Part shown: positions 33,338 through 41,494 of the stretch, in pieces
How the letters are laid out: each line of letters opens with the position of its first letter
Numbering within the stretch: position 1 is the first letter of the stretch
DNA from: Promethearchaeota archaeon
GTDB taxonomy: Archaea > Asgardarchaeota > Lokiarchaeia > Sigyniarchaeales > SOKP01
Length of the DNA stretch: 49,524 nt
Assembly (NCBI GenBank): GCA_019058295.1
Contig: JAHPZI010000020.1
Span: 42,632-92,155, forward strand
Reading direction: 5' to 3'
Made by a program: the position numbers and the translations under genes
Notes under the pieces: generated by a model
What the model saw: the letters and a program-made list of their open reading frames with translations, nothing else
What the model was told of the DNA's origin: nothing
Database searches by the model: none

Positions 33338-34684
33338 TTATAAAACTATATGTGTAAGAAAATCAGAAATCTTACTTTTTAATTCTTCAGAGGTGACTTC
33401 CCTTGAGTCATAGGAGTCAACACCAAAAATCAAGGTTGGTATTCCTGTTTCCTCACGTATAGCTTCTGATGCTATCCTAGCCATAGTGTAAACATGCTTA
33501 CATGCGAAATGCATTGGCATAATTACGCAGTCTATTTTATAATCTTTAACGTAGTCTATGAGATAATTTAAGTAATATTCTAATGGACCTCTACATTTCC
33601 CAACCATTGAAGCATCCAAAGTTCCTAAAGCCAAACTTTTAAAACAATTCTCGATTGTAGATGTATCTTGAGGTAGTACTTTGTAATGTCCTAATAGATC
33701 CATTACGACTACAGCATTAAAAGTTTGTTCTATCCAATTAAGTAGATTAATATCAAAAAAGACATGAGTATAAGGCCACGCAATTCTGATCTTTTCGTCA
33801 GGTACTGCACCTATTCCTTTCTTTACATTTTCTGCGGCTGTATCGCGAAACCATTTAGTAGCTTTAACTGCTTCAGGGCTTCCACCCCGAGCTACCATTG
33901 TTAAAAAAACACCAAAACCAGTTATACTTGGCATAGGACAAGGTACAGCTTTAAGAAGTTCATTAAATTCCAATGTATACTCACGTGCTTCATTAGTAAT
34001 CTCCATTGTTTGTTGAAATTTTTGTTCTTCAAACTTGTGTTTTGTATTATTTTCCAACCAAGTTATGAAATTTTTAGATTGATTGATCATATATTGCATT
34101 GTTTTTTCATCGTAGTACTCACTGGCTTCTTCATATGCCCAATATGGGACATCTATATTATATGATGGGATTCCTGTTAATCCTTGAAAGACTTGATATG
34201 AAGCTGCAAGGGAATTACATGGTGTTGAAAGATAGAAGAGAAGGTCGGGGATTGGTGCTGCTTTTTGCATAGCCATGCTAATAAGAGGTCTTTGAGCGTT
34301 ACATATAGTGGGATTATCTCCATATCCTATATTATTTATGTAATCAATATAAGGTTCATTCATATGAACAAAGGCCAATCCAACACTAAGTATTTCTTGC
34401 ATCAGTGGTGCTAAATTCATAGCAAAAAATAATTCAGGTTCATAATTAAAAGGATGCATAATTACAGGAATTCCTTCTTTTCGAGCTTTTGGTATCTCCA
34501 GAAAAGCATTGAGTAGCATTTCGATAAACGGATTTAATTCTTCGCTTTTACCTGGGTTAAGAAAACCTCTTTCGCTCTTCGCCATACCAAGAAAACCTTT
34601 ATACATAGTTTTCCATATAGCAAGATCTTTTCCCCAATTTCCTCTACCGAGTTTTGTATATTTGTCTAATAATTCTTTATCCAT
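33338..34684 (-). CDS. BcrB/HgdA-like family subunit, B-type copy 3 (no adjacent C partner)
   Basis: This protein of about 448 residues is the third B-type paralog, with NPTICNAQRP, PDLLFYLSTPCNS, IPSYNIDVPYWAY, MVGKCRGPLEYY and HFACKHVY in the same order as the other two. The open frame runs 34 codons further upstream to 34786. ATG 34684 is preferred because its N-terminus aligns with the other copies, whereas the extra residues have no counterpart. Compared with the other B types there is a small insertion near residue 40 (SERGFLNPGKSEEL). It may share a C-type partner, or it may act differently. It is the first gene of the array. Confidence 0.78.
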   Translation of the reverse strand: MDKELLDKYTKLGRGNWGKDLAIWKTMYKGFLGMAKSERGFLNPGKSEELNPFIEMLLNAFLEIPKARKEGIPVIMHPFNYEPELFFAMNLAPLMQEILSVGLAFVHMNEPYIDYINNIGYGDNPTICNAQRPLISMAMQKAAPIPDLLFYLSTPCNSLAASYQVFQGLTGIPSYNIDVPYWAYEEASEYYDEKTMQYMINQSKNFITWLENNTKHKFEEQKFQQTMEITNEAREYTLEFNELLKAVPCPMPSITGFGVFLTMVARGGSPEAVKATKWFRDTAAENVKKGIGAVPDEKIRIAWPYTHVFFDINLLNWIEQTFNAVVVMDLLGHYKVLPQDTSTIENCFKSLALGTLDASMVGKCRGPLEYYLNYLIDYVKDYKIDCVIMPMHFACKHVYTMARIASEAIREETGIPTLIFGVDSYDSREVTSEELKSKISDFLTHIVL

Positions 34685-34908
34685 TATTTCACACGATTGT
34701 AATAATTTTAATAAACTTTGGACCAAAATACTTAAATTATTTTTTATAAATTTAAAATCCGCAGTTTGAATGAATTCATTAACCAATTTTACTATTTATT
34801 ACAAAATATAATTATAATTAATTGATTAAGTTTTAATAGATTTCGATTGTAAATTAAAAGAAAAAATAAATTTGTAGCCGTAAAAGAATTTTTTATAACA
34901 ATATTTCT

Positions 34909-35691
34909 CTAACTCATAATAATGTTTTTATAACAATTACAGCAAAAAAACTGTAGATATGGGCTTTTCCATAACTCTAATAATCTTTCTTCACTTGTAT
35001 TTGTATTTGAGTCGCAAAATTCGTAAAAATATAAATTGTTGCCGCATTTCCAACATTTTCTAATTTTCTTTACGTCAGGTTCAATATTTGGTTCTTTTAT
35101 TCTTTTTTTTATATCTCCTTTAAACGTTTCAAAATGATCCTCACTTATTAAGCCTTTATTATACAAGGCTGTTCCAGTTGCAAATTCAAATAAAACTTCT
35201 AAGTTATGATTATTTCTCGCAGAGGTCTCAATAAATCCACAAAAACCATGATCTTCTACTACTGAGGATAAATATCCACGATTAATGGTATGCAAATAAA
35301 ATAGATCTGTTTTATTTCCTACTAAAATAATTTGTTCTGGTCCTACGTTAGCTTCCTTGGCTATATTCATAAAGTATTCAATTTTATCTAAAGTATTTAG
35401 TCGCGTGAGATCTATAACTAGTAGAATGCAATTTGCACCTTTATAGGCTGTTGGTCGCAGAAATTTAAATCGCTCCGCCCCGACTATGTCCCAAAATTGG
35501 GCTCTAACGTTTCGATCGAATAAATGATTATATTCTTTAGTAAAAAAATCAATTCCTATTGTAATTTTAGTTTTAGGGTCAAAGGTGCCATATTCAAACT
35601 TTTTAAGCATAGTAGTCTTTCCTACTGCTCCCATACCATCGACAACTATCTTAACAATAGAATCTTTGAGATAGCTATTTATTTTTTGCAC
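34909..35691 (-). CDS. Ras/Rab-like small GTPase with C-terminal zinc ribbon
   Basis: This 260-residue protein has all G motifs of a eukaryotic-style small GTPase. G1 is GMGAVGKTT (19-27), switch I TIGIDF (44-49), G3 WDIVGAE (67-73), G4 NKTD (126-129) and G5 ETSA (155-158). The position equal to Ras Gln61 is Ala72, which in Ras-type proteins strongly slows intrinsic hydrolysis. After the G domain comes a charged linker and a likely zinc ribbon (C213/C216 and C250/C253). No C-terminal prenylation motif is seen. Expanded small GTPases are a hallmark of Asgard archaea. The start is GTG inside a perfect AGGAGGTG sequence; an ATA at 35682, six bases further, is an alternative. Regulators or effectors are unknown. 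Confidence 0.88.
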   Translation of the reverse strand: MQKINSYLKDSIVKIVVDGMGAVGKTTMLKKFEYGTFDPKTKITIGIDFFTKEYNHLFDRNVRAQFWDIVGAERFKFLRPTAYKGANCILLVIDLTRLNTLDKIEYFMNIAKEANVGPEQIILVGNKTDLFYLHTINRGYLSSVVEDHGFCGFIETSARNNHNLEVLFEFATGTALYNKGLISEDHFETFKGDIKKRIKEPNIEPDVKKIRKCWKCGNNLYFYEFCDSNTNTSEERLLELWKSPYLQFFCCNCYKNIIMS

Positions 35692-35866
35692 CTCCTATGA
35701 TTTTTAAACCCCAATAATTTATTGTGATTTTTTTTGAAAAATATAATTTTTCAATCATACTAATAATAAAGTCTAAATTTTTAAATCTGTCTATATTTCT
35801 AAATAATACTCTCCTCTGAAATATAATTATTATTTTGATTATATTTGGGCGATTACCATCCCAACC

Positions 35867-35953
35867 ATGATGAATTTCAATTTTATCGAAAAGAATAAGA
35901 AGCTCTTTAATGAACGTAAAGCTAAATTAAAAGCGATCCTAAATAAGTATTAG
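35867..35953 (+). other. Possible 28-residue lysine-rich peptide in the gap between the GTPase and zinc-protein genes
   Basis: The 273-bp stretch between the two minus-strand genes contains a plus-strand reading frame from ATG 35867 to TAG 35951-35953 (MMNFNFIEKNKKLF then NERKAKLKAILNKY). Its base composition is less AT-rich than the surrounding gap. Upstream in the same frame there are about 17 more sense codons before a stop, with no start. It may be a small gene or the remnant of one, and could equally be chance. Confidence 0.2.
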
Positions 35954-35964
35954 TTACTTTTTTC

Positions 35965-36813
35965 TTAAATTCCAAAAGCAGGAAAGTAATAATCTGAAAG
36001 CACAGAAAGATCAAATTCAAAATAATGCTTAATTATATCAAGTAAAAATTCGAGATATCCAAAATCAATTTTAATACCACGTATTTCTACTAATTTATCT
36101 ATTAATTTTTTTTTTCCTAGTTTTTCTTCTCCATCATAAGTCTTTATTATGTCCATTATTTGGTTAGAAAGGTCATAACTTTTTTGGATTTCATTCTTCA
36201 AAATGATTAAGCTTGATTTAGGATTATATTCTCCATAAAACTTCTGGATAATCTTTCTCTCGATCTTAATCTTTTTTGGTTCTAATATCTTATTTTTATC
36301 TTTAAGGATTTTATGTCCTTCAAGAACTAAGTGATTCTTATATTTTTTCTTGTTTTTCTTATATTCGAAAATATTTTCCGTAAGAATTTCGTAATCAAAT
36401 GAGTTTTGAAAGATAAAATTGAATAGATTCTTAATATGTTTATCTAAGTATTCTTCATTATGGAGTATTAAAACAGGTAATTTGAAAAAGCAACCTCTTA
36501 ATATTGATGATAGTTGGAGAGCATTTAGATTAATTTTAATAATATCAACATCTAAAACATCCTGGTCAGGAATCTCTTTTTCTTCAATTTGCTCTGTTGC
36601 CATGGTTGGAAGCTCAATTTGGAAATCAGTTATGAAACAATCTCTCACATCCATATTCTTGTCGATATAGGCAACGAAAGAATGAGAGCACATTTGATTA
36701 TTTGAGACATTTATGGCAGTGACTCCACGGCTACTTTGATTAATGATCTTATCCTCTAATTCTATAAATCCAACCTTAGTACAAGCAGGACATCGAATTT
36801 CTACTTTAACCAT
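35965..36813 (-). CDS. Asgard-type zinc-finger-like protein of unknown function
   Basis: This 282-residue protein starts with a CPAC site (residues 9-12) and a later CSHSF near 42 that may complete a metal-binding knuckle, followed by VRDCFITDFQIELP. The rest is mostly helical and very Lys/Ile-rich, with no recognisable catalytic motif. Its N-terminal style (C-x2-C, then CxHxFVAYID) resembles small zinc-domain proteins seen near GTPases in Asgard genomes; that comparison is from memory and not tested. It lies upstream of the GTPase on the same strand with a 273-bp gap, so it is not tightly linked. No function is proposed. Confidence 0.6.
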   Translation of the reverse strand: MVKVEIRCPACTKVGFIELEDKIINQSSRGVTAINVSNNQMCSHSFVAYIDKNMDVRDCFITDFQIELPTMATEQIEEKEIPDQDVLDVDIIKINLNALQLSSILRGCFFKLPVLILHNEEYLDKHIKNLFNFIFQNSFDYEILTENIFEYKKNKKKYKNHLVLEGHKILKDKNKILEPKKIKIERKIIQKFYGEYNPKSSLIILKNEIQKSYDLSNQIMDIIKTYDGEEKLGKKKLIDKLVEIRGIKIDFGYLEFLLDIIKHYFEFDLSVLSDYYFPAFGI

Positions 36814-37148
36814 ATTAACTATGAACTTAAATTTTTTGAATTTTGAAGTTTTAATGTTAATATAATATTAGTAGTTTAATGCTATATAAAACCTTATGAT
36901 AGATATTTAAATACACTTATATTAATCTATTGAAAAAATTTAGAGAAGTCCCTAATATGTGAATCCTCTTTTTCATTCTTCTTTTTTTTAAATTTATAAA
37001 TTATTAATTAAATTCACCAAAAAATTACTTATTTTAATAATCTTTATTAAGACATCTTAAATTTATAAAGAGCCTACTAATAAACATAAAATCATATTAT
37101 TACAAAGGAACTCCTAAAAAAATTTTTTAATTAAAGGAGGGATTTATA
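36814..37148. other. Divergent intergenic region, AT-rich, with promoter-like and strong RBS elements
   Basis: This 335-bp gap separates the divergent zinc-protein gene and the corrinoid-protein gene. No gene is seen. It holds a TATA-like TTTATAAA at 37062-37069 and a near-perfect Shine-Dalgarno AAAGGAGG (37133-37140) eight bases before the ATG at 37149, the strongest ribosome-binding site in the window. T runs near 36971-36990 are on the plus strand. Confidence 0.45.
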
Positions 37149-37799
37149 ATGCATCCATTATATGAGGAATTCTTAAAATTACTAGAAAATGAAGATAAAG
37201 AGAAATGCGTTGAGTTTATTATTTTAAAACTTGACAATAAAGAAATAAACGTTCCGACTCTCTATAGCGATATACTTGAGCCTTCACTTAATTTATTTTA
37301 CTGTGATGCTGAAGATGAGAAATTATGCATATGGAAAGAGCATATAAGAACTTCGATAATTGGAACTATAATTGAAATTTGTTATCCATATTTAATAAAA
37401 GAAAAAAAAGAAAGAGGAATTAAATCAAACCAAATAAAAGTTCTTGTTGGATGTCCTGCTGAGGAATTTCATGATGTCGGTGCGAAAATGATTGCTGATT
37501 TCTTCACTTTATATGGATTTGATGCAATTTATGTTGGAGCAAATACACCTCGAACAGAAATTAGAGACGCAATAAATACTTTAAAGCCAAAGATTATTGC
37601 TCTTTCTGTGACTAACTATTTCAATTTGATGGAAGCTGAAAAAGCTATTTCTTTAATTAAGGAACATACAGACTTTGATGGTAAAATTATTGTGGGTGGT
37701 TTGGCTTTTATGAGCAATCCTGAGATTTATAAGAAAATCGGAGCAGATATTTTTGTAGAAAATTATAAAGACATTCAAAAACTTACAGGGGAGGTATAA
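37149..37799 (+). CDS. Cobalamin-binding (B12-binding) domain protein
   Basis: This 216-residue protein has the two-part layout of corrinoid-binding proteins: an N-terminal helical cap (about 1-90) and a Rossmann-like B12 domain. The E-x-H-x-x-G motif (E106, H108, G111) replaces the usual DxHxxG, keeping the cobalt-ligating His. The strands VLVGCP, IYVGANTP, IALSVTNYF and IIVGGLAF and the closing GADIFVEN are in the right order. It could be a methyltransferase corrinoid carrier or a light/cobalamin sensor. No methyltransferase adjoins. Only 3 bp separate it from the ABC permease gene, so it is probably translated together with the transporter. A strong AAAGGAGG precedes the ATG. Confidence 0.8.
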   Translation: MHPLYEEFLKLLENEDKEKCVEFIILKLDNKEINVPTLYSDILEPSLNLFYCDAEDEKLCIWKEHIRTSIIGTIIEICYPYLIKEKKERGIKSNQIKVLVGCPAEEFHDVGAKMIADFFTLYGFDAIYVGANTPRTEIRDAINTLKPKIIALSVTNYFNLMEAEKAISLIKEHTDFDGKIIVGGLAFMSNPEIYKKIGADIFVENYKDIQKLTGEV

Positions 37800-37802
37800 A
37801 AA

Positions 37803-38981
37803 TTGAACTTACCATTAAGTATAGCATTAAGATTTTTTAGACGGAGTAAATCACAAACAATATTGATTGTTATTGGAATTTCAATAGGTATTTCCGTTCA
37901 AATATTTGTAGGTTTATTACTTCAAAGTTTGCAAAGTAGTTTATTAAATAATTTTGTTGGAAATTCTTCGCAAATTACTATTGAATCTGATACAGAAAAT
38001 CCATATATAGAAGGCTATGAAGGCATCATAGAGGATCTTGAAGAATTCGATGAATTAACCGGGATTGCAGCAGCAGCGGATAGACCTGCAACCATTCAAG
38101 ATGGATTGAAAACCAGAAATGTTTTATTAAGAGGTTTTAATATAGATGATGCGGATCCTATTTATAATATAGCACCACGAATTTATGAAGGAGAGGAAGC
38201 AAGTGGCGATCTTGAAGCAATTATTGGAAAAGAATTGAATGATGAATTAGATTTGGATACTGATGATACACTTACTATTTTTGGAATAGTTAAAAAAGGA
38301 GAAGATAATATGGCAGTTAATCGCACATTCAAAATTGTTGGTTTTTTTGATTTTGAATCAGAAGGAATCAATAACCAATGGATAATTACTACGATAGAGT
38401 CAGTACAAGAGATGTTTAATATGAATAAGACTGTGACATCAATAGAAATGCAAGTTGAAGAAGATCTTTTGTATGAGGCGGATGAGATTGCTGATGATAT
38501 CGATAAAGAATTAGATTTAGAAGATGATGGCCTTAAAATTTCAAACTGGATTGATGAAAATCAACAGCTTTTAAATGGACTGCAATCCCAAGGGCTTTCA
38601 AGCTTATTCATTCAAGCCTTTGTGCTTATTTCTGTAGTTATCGGTATTTCAAGTGTTCTTGCTATTAGTGTTGTTCAAAAACAACAACAATTGGGAATTT
38701 TAAAAGCCATGGGAATAACTAATCGTTCTGCTAGTCTCATTTTTTTATTTCAAGGATTAATCCTTGGGATATTTGGAGCGATAGGAGGTATAGTTTTGGG
38801 GATCTTCTTTCTCTGGGGATTTACTCAAGCATCTGCAAGCGATTTTATCGTAATTCAATATAATCCAATATTTATATTAGCTTCTGCTGCAATTATTATT
38901 GGATCTTCCGTTTTAGCAGCTGTTAGTCCCGCTATTAAATCATCTAAATTAAATCCAATTGAGGTGATAAGAGGTGGTTGA
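37803..38981 (+). CDS. ABC transporter permease, MacB/FtsX-like
   Basis: This 392-residue membrane protein has the MacB/LolC/FtsX plan. A first transmembrane helix (about residues 18-40, after RFFRRSKSQ) is followed by a large extracytoplasmic domain (about 45-265) and three C-terminal helices (about 270-295, 315-345 and 355-375), closing with SSKLNPIEVIRGG, a signature ending of this family. Such proteins transmit ATP hydrolysis to the extracytoplasmic side as mechanotransducers or exporters. The TTG start follows GGGGAGGT by seven bases. It overlaps its ATPase by 8 bp and follows the cobalamin-binding gene by 3 bp. Confidence 0.88.
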   Translation: MNLPLSIALRFFRRSKSQTILIVIGISIGISVQIFVGLLLQSLQSSLLNNFVGNSSQITIESDTENPYIEGYEGIIEDLEEFDELTGIAAAADRPATIQDGLKTRNVLLRGFNIDDADPIYNIAPRIYEGEEASGDLEAIIGKELNDELDLDTDDTLTIFGIVKKGEDNMAVNRTFKIVGFFDFESEGINNQWIITTIESVQEMFNMNKTVTSIEMQVEEDLLYEADEIADDIDKELDLEDDGLKISNWIDENQQLLNGLQSQGLSSLFIQAFVLISVVIGISSVLAISVVQKQQQLGILKAMGITNRSASLIFLFQGLILGIFGAIGGIVLGIFFLWGFTQASASDFIVIQYNPIFILASAAIIIGSSVLAAVSPAIKSSKLNPIEVIRGG

Positions 38982-39720
38982 AAGCCAAATTAAGAAATTA
39001 GATACTCAAGAAGACTTTGTAAAAACTGAAAAAAAAGCATTTGTCATAGAGCTAAAAAATATTGATAAATTCTATTATACTGGTGTTGCAACTCAGGTTT
39101 TATTTGATATTAATCTACAATTTAGACAAGGATCATTTAATTCTATTGTAGGTCCCTCTGGAAGCGGAAAATCCACGTTGATGAATCTAATTGGTACGCT
39201 GGATAAACCTACTAAAGGTGAAATATACATTGATGGTAAAAGGACAGATAAAATGACGAAAAAAGAATTAGCAGAATTAAGAAACAAAGCAATTGGCTTT
39301 GTATTTCAATTCCATTATCTCCTACCAGAATATACAGCATTAGAAAATGTATTATTACCCCATAGAATAAGTAAAGAAAAAATAACAAAAGAAACTAAAA
39401 CGAGAGCATTAGATTTATTAACATTTATGGGTATAGAGGATGTGAAGAATAATTTAGCCAATAATATGTCTGGAGGGCAACAACAAAGAACGGCAATTGC
39501 ACGAGCTTTAATGAATAATCCTAAGATTCTTTTAGCTGATGAACCAACAGGTAATTTAGATACAGATTCAACCGACAGAGTATATGATTTATTAAGAGAT
39601 ATTAATGAAGACTTTAAAACTACAATTATCGTCATAACCCATGAAAGACGAATCGCTGAAAAAACAGATAGAATTATAGAAATCCGAGATGGAAGAATTC
39701 ACTTGGATCTTCTTAAATAA
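38974..39720 (+). CDS. ABC transporter ATP-binding protein, MacB/LolD-like
   Basis: This 248-residue ATPase has Walker A GPSGSGKST near residue 61, the Q-loop region GFVFQFHYLLPEYTALENV near 108, the signature MSGGQQQR near 164, Walker B ILLADEPTGNLD near 187 and the H-loop VITHE near 217. These match the LolD/MacB/YvrO class that pairs with FtsX-like permeases. GTG 38974 is the start, seven bases after GAGGTG (38961-38966), and overlaps the end of the permease. It has about 25 extra N-terminal residues before the core domain. Confidence 0.92.
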   Translation: MVESQIKKLDTQEDFVKTEKKAFVIELKNIDKFYYTGVATQVLFDINLQFRQGSFNSIVGPSGSGKSTLMNLIGTLDKPTKGEIYIDGKRTDKMTKKELAELRNKAIGFVFQFHYLLPEYTALENVLLPHRISKEKITKETKTRALDLLTFMGIEDVKNNLANNMSGGQQQRTAIARALMNNPKILLADEPTGNLDTDSTDRVYDLLRDINEDFKTTIIVITHERRIAEKTDRIIEIRDGRIHLDLLK

Positions 39721-39726
39721 AATTTA

Positions 39727-39734
39727 TTTTTTTT
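39727..39734 (+). terminator. T8 tract after the ABC operon
   Basis: An eight-base T run begins six bases after the stop at 39720, in the 20-bp gap between convergent genes. It fits an archaeal T-tract terminator for the cobalamin-protein/ABC operon. Confidence 0.45.
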
Positions 39735-39740
39735 ATTATA

Positions 39741-41393
39741 TTAACTTAAAGGACTCAAAATATAAAGTGGCCATTTTTTGAGAATCCCTTTTGGAATTTG
39801 GCCATTTCTCACCTTGGCTAGCATTTCTGACCTTATTTTTAAAAAATCAACTGGTGGTTCATCTATTAATTCAAGTTGAAGATATTTTTCCTTTATTGCA
39901 TCATATATTCCCTGTAATTTTGGCATCTTTGAAATTTTTTCCAAAAAATCATTTAGAGTTACACAATTGGAATTTTCATTTACTTGTAAAAATAATTTCC
40001 ATGGCTTAATTTCATTGATTTTATCAGCTGATTCTATAAGTAACATTGAATCCATATTAATTTGACATTTTGTATTCAAATAATTTAATAGAGTTCGAGG
40101 TTCTATTATCTCAAATTTTTCAAAAGAAAAATAATCTCCTGCGTATATATTATAATTTGAAGGTCTTTTAACTTTTTTAGAAATATTTATTGGATACTTA
40201 AGGCTGAATCCAGCTCTTAATATTTTTCCATCAATTATAGGAAGTGCATCTTGATTTTTAATATATATAACATCTCCAATATCAATATTGATAAGAGAAT
40301 GTCCATTGTTAAAACGCGACACATATAATTTTCCTATTTTATGAGAAGATCTTGAAATTAAGCTTTTTTCTCCTTTTGTTTCAATGACAGGTAAAGTTAA
40401 AGGAAAAACAAACATCTGGTTTGAACGAGAAAGTTCATAATCTTCTTTTTTAATACTTGCAGCAAATGGTCCCATTTCAGATGCTACATATAGATTAGTG
40501 AATTTTTCTTTACCCTTTTCCCATTTCATGAATTTTCTTATGAGATCCCAATCAGTTTGGCTTAAAGAGCTAATGCTAAATATTATTGTTGCGTTAGATA
40601 ATTTATCCGATAATAAGCTATATATCTTGTTTGAAGCAGAATTAATACCTTCTCTTTTAATTAAATCTATTAAGTTATGAGATTCCAATGAATTTCGCGT
40701 ATTTGTATTTCTTAGGAATTTCTTGATCTCTTCAGATAGCCTTTTCTTATTTGCCCATTTTAAGATTGTAATAGCCGGTGCTGATATGACTGCGATATCA
40801 TTCAAATTTAAAATTTTTGAAATTATTTCTAAATCAGTTGCTTTTTTATATTCATAAAATAAGTAAATTTTAGGTTTTAAAACTGATAGCATAACTCTTT
40901 GTGAGAGTTCCGAAGAGTATAAAGAGATATATTCTTCTCCATTCATCTGATTGATTCCATCAAAATTCATACGCGACGGAACGAAAATTATTGCTGCTGA
41001 TTTAGAATCTAAACCACTCGATTCGAAAATTGCTTGCATTCCAGGAGCCCATAATCTTTCAATGAGTTTTTTCGTCATATGAAACCATTTTAATTGTGAA
41101 ATATCGCTATTTGTCGTTCCTGAAGTATGACATAAAATTAGAGGCTTTTTGAAGTTATATGAATTCAAAAATGATAAGAGATCTATTGAAAAGCTTCTCG
41201 AATTTATTTTTTCTTTTTTGATTCTCTCATAAATATTATCTATTGAATCCAATCCTGTTAACTTTAATGTAAGTTCTTCGTAATTCTCACGTGAAGGTAA
41301 CTTAAGCCAATTTTGCCAATCAACCATCTTATAATTTGAAATAAAATTATTAAAAATTTTCTGAGTTTTTTCATCAAAATCGAAAAATTTCAT
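39741..41393 (-). CDS. Divergent AMP-forming adenylate ligase (PaaK/LuxE-like)
   Basis: This 550-residue protein shows features of the ANL adenylating superfamily, in the phenylacetate-CoA ligase/acyl-protein synthetase branch. The phosphate-loop motif is CHTSGTTNS (near residue 88, the SGTTG-type loop). YVASEMGPF near 302 fits the substrate/adenine motif, and INIDIGDVIYI near 370 includes the Asp contacting ribose. The final Gly-containing catalytic Lys loop may be NGQIPKGILKKWP near 533. Enzymes of this group activate carboxylic acids as acyl-adenylates. The overall sequence is divergent and no carrier or thioesterase partner is adjacent. The superfamily call is reasonable and the substrate is unknown. 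Confidence 0.65.
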   Translation of the reverse strand: MKFFDFDEKTQKIFNNFISNYKMVDWQNWLKLPSRENYEELTLKLTGLDSIDNIYERIKKEKINSRSFSIDLLSFLNSYNFKKPLILCHTSGTTNSDISQLKWFHMTKKLIERLWAPGMQAIFESSGLDSKSAAIIFVPSRMNFDGINQMNGEEYISLYSSELSQRVMLSVLKPKIYLFYEYKKATDLEIISKILNLNDIAVISAPAITILKWANKKRLSEEIKKFLRNTNTRNSLESHNLIDLIKREGINSASNKIYSLLSDKLSNATIIFSISSLSQTDWDLIRKFMKWEKGKEKFTNLYVASEMGPFAASIKKEDYELSRSNQMFVFPLTLPVIETKGEKSLISRSSHKIGKLYVSRFNNGHSLINIDIGDVIYIKNQDALPIIDGKILRAGFSLKYPINISKKVKRPSNYNIYAGDYFSFEKFEIIEPRTLLNYLNTKCQINMDSMLLIESADKINEIKPWKLFLQVNENSNCVTLNDFLEKISKMPKLQGIYDAIKEKYLQLELIDEPPVDFLKIRSEMLAKVRNGQIPKGILKKWPLYILSPLS

Positions 41394-41494
41394 TTTATTT
41401 CTAAAAAATCTTTTAAAAACAATATTTATTATAAAAGAAAATAATAATAAGATCTTTTTAAGAATTGATAAAATTATTTAAAGAGAGAAATAAA

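Noticed and set aside
28065..34684. Calling the array a true benzoyl-CoA reductase
   Set aside because: The same family includes 2-hydroxyacyl-CoA dehydratases. No BcrA/BcrD or other aromatic pathway genes are in the window.
34685..34786. N-terminal extension of B-type copy 3
   Set aside because: The extra 34 residues have no counterpart in the two paralogs, and the ATG at 34684 aligns with their starts.
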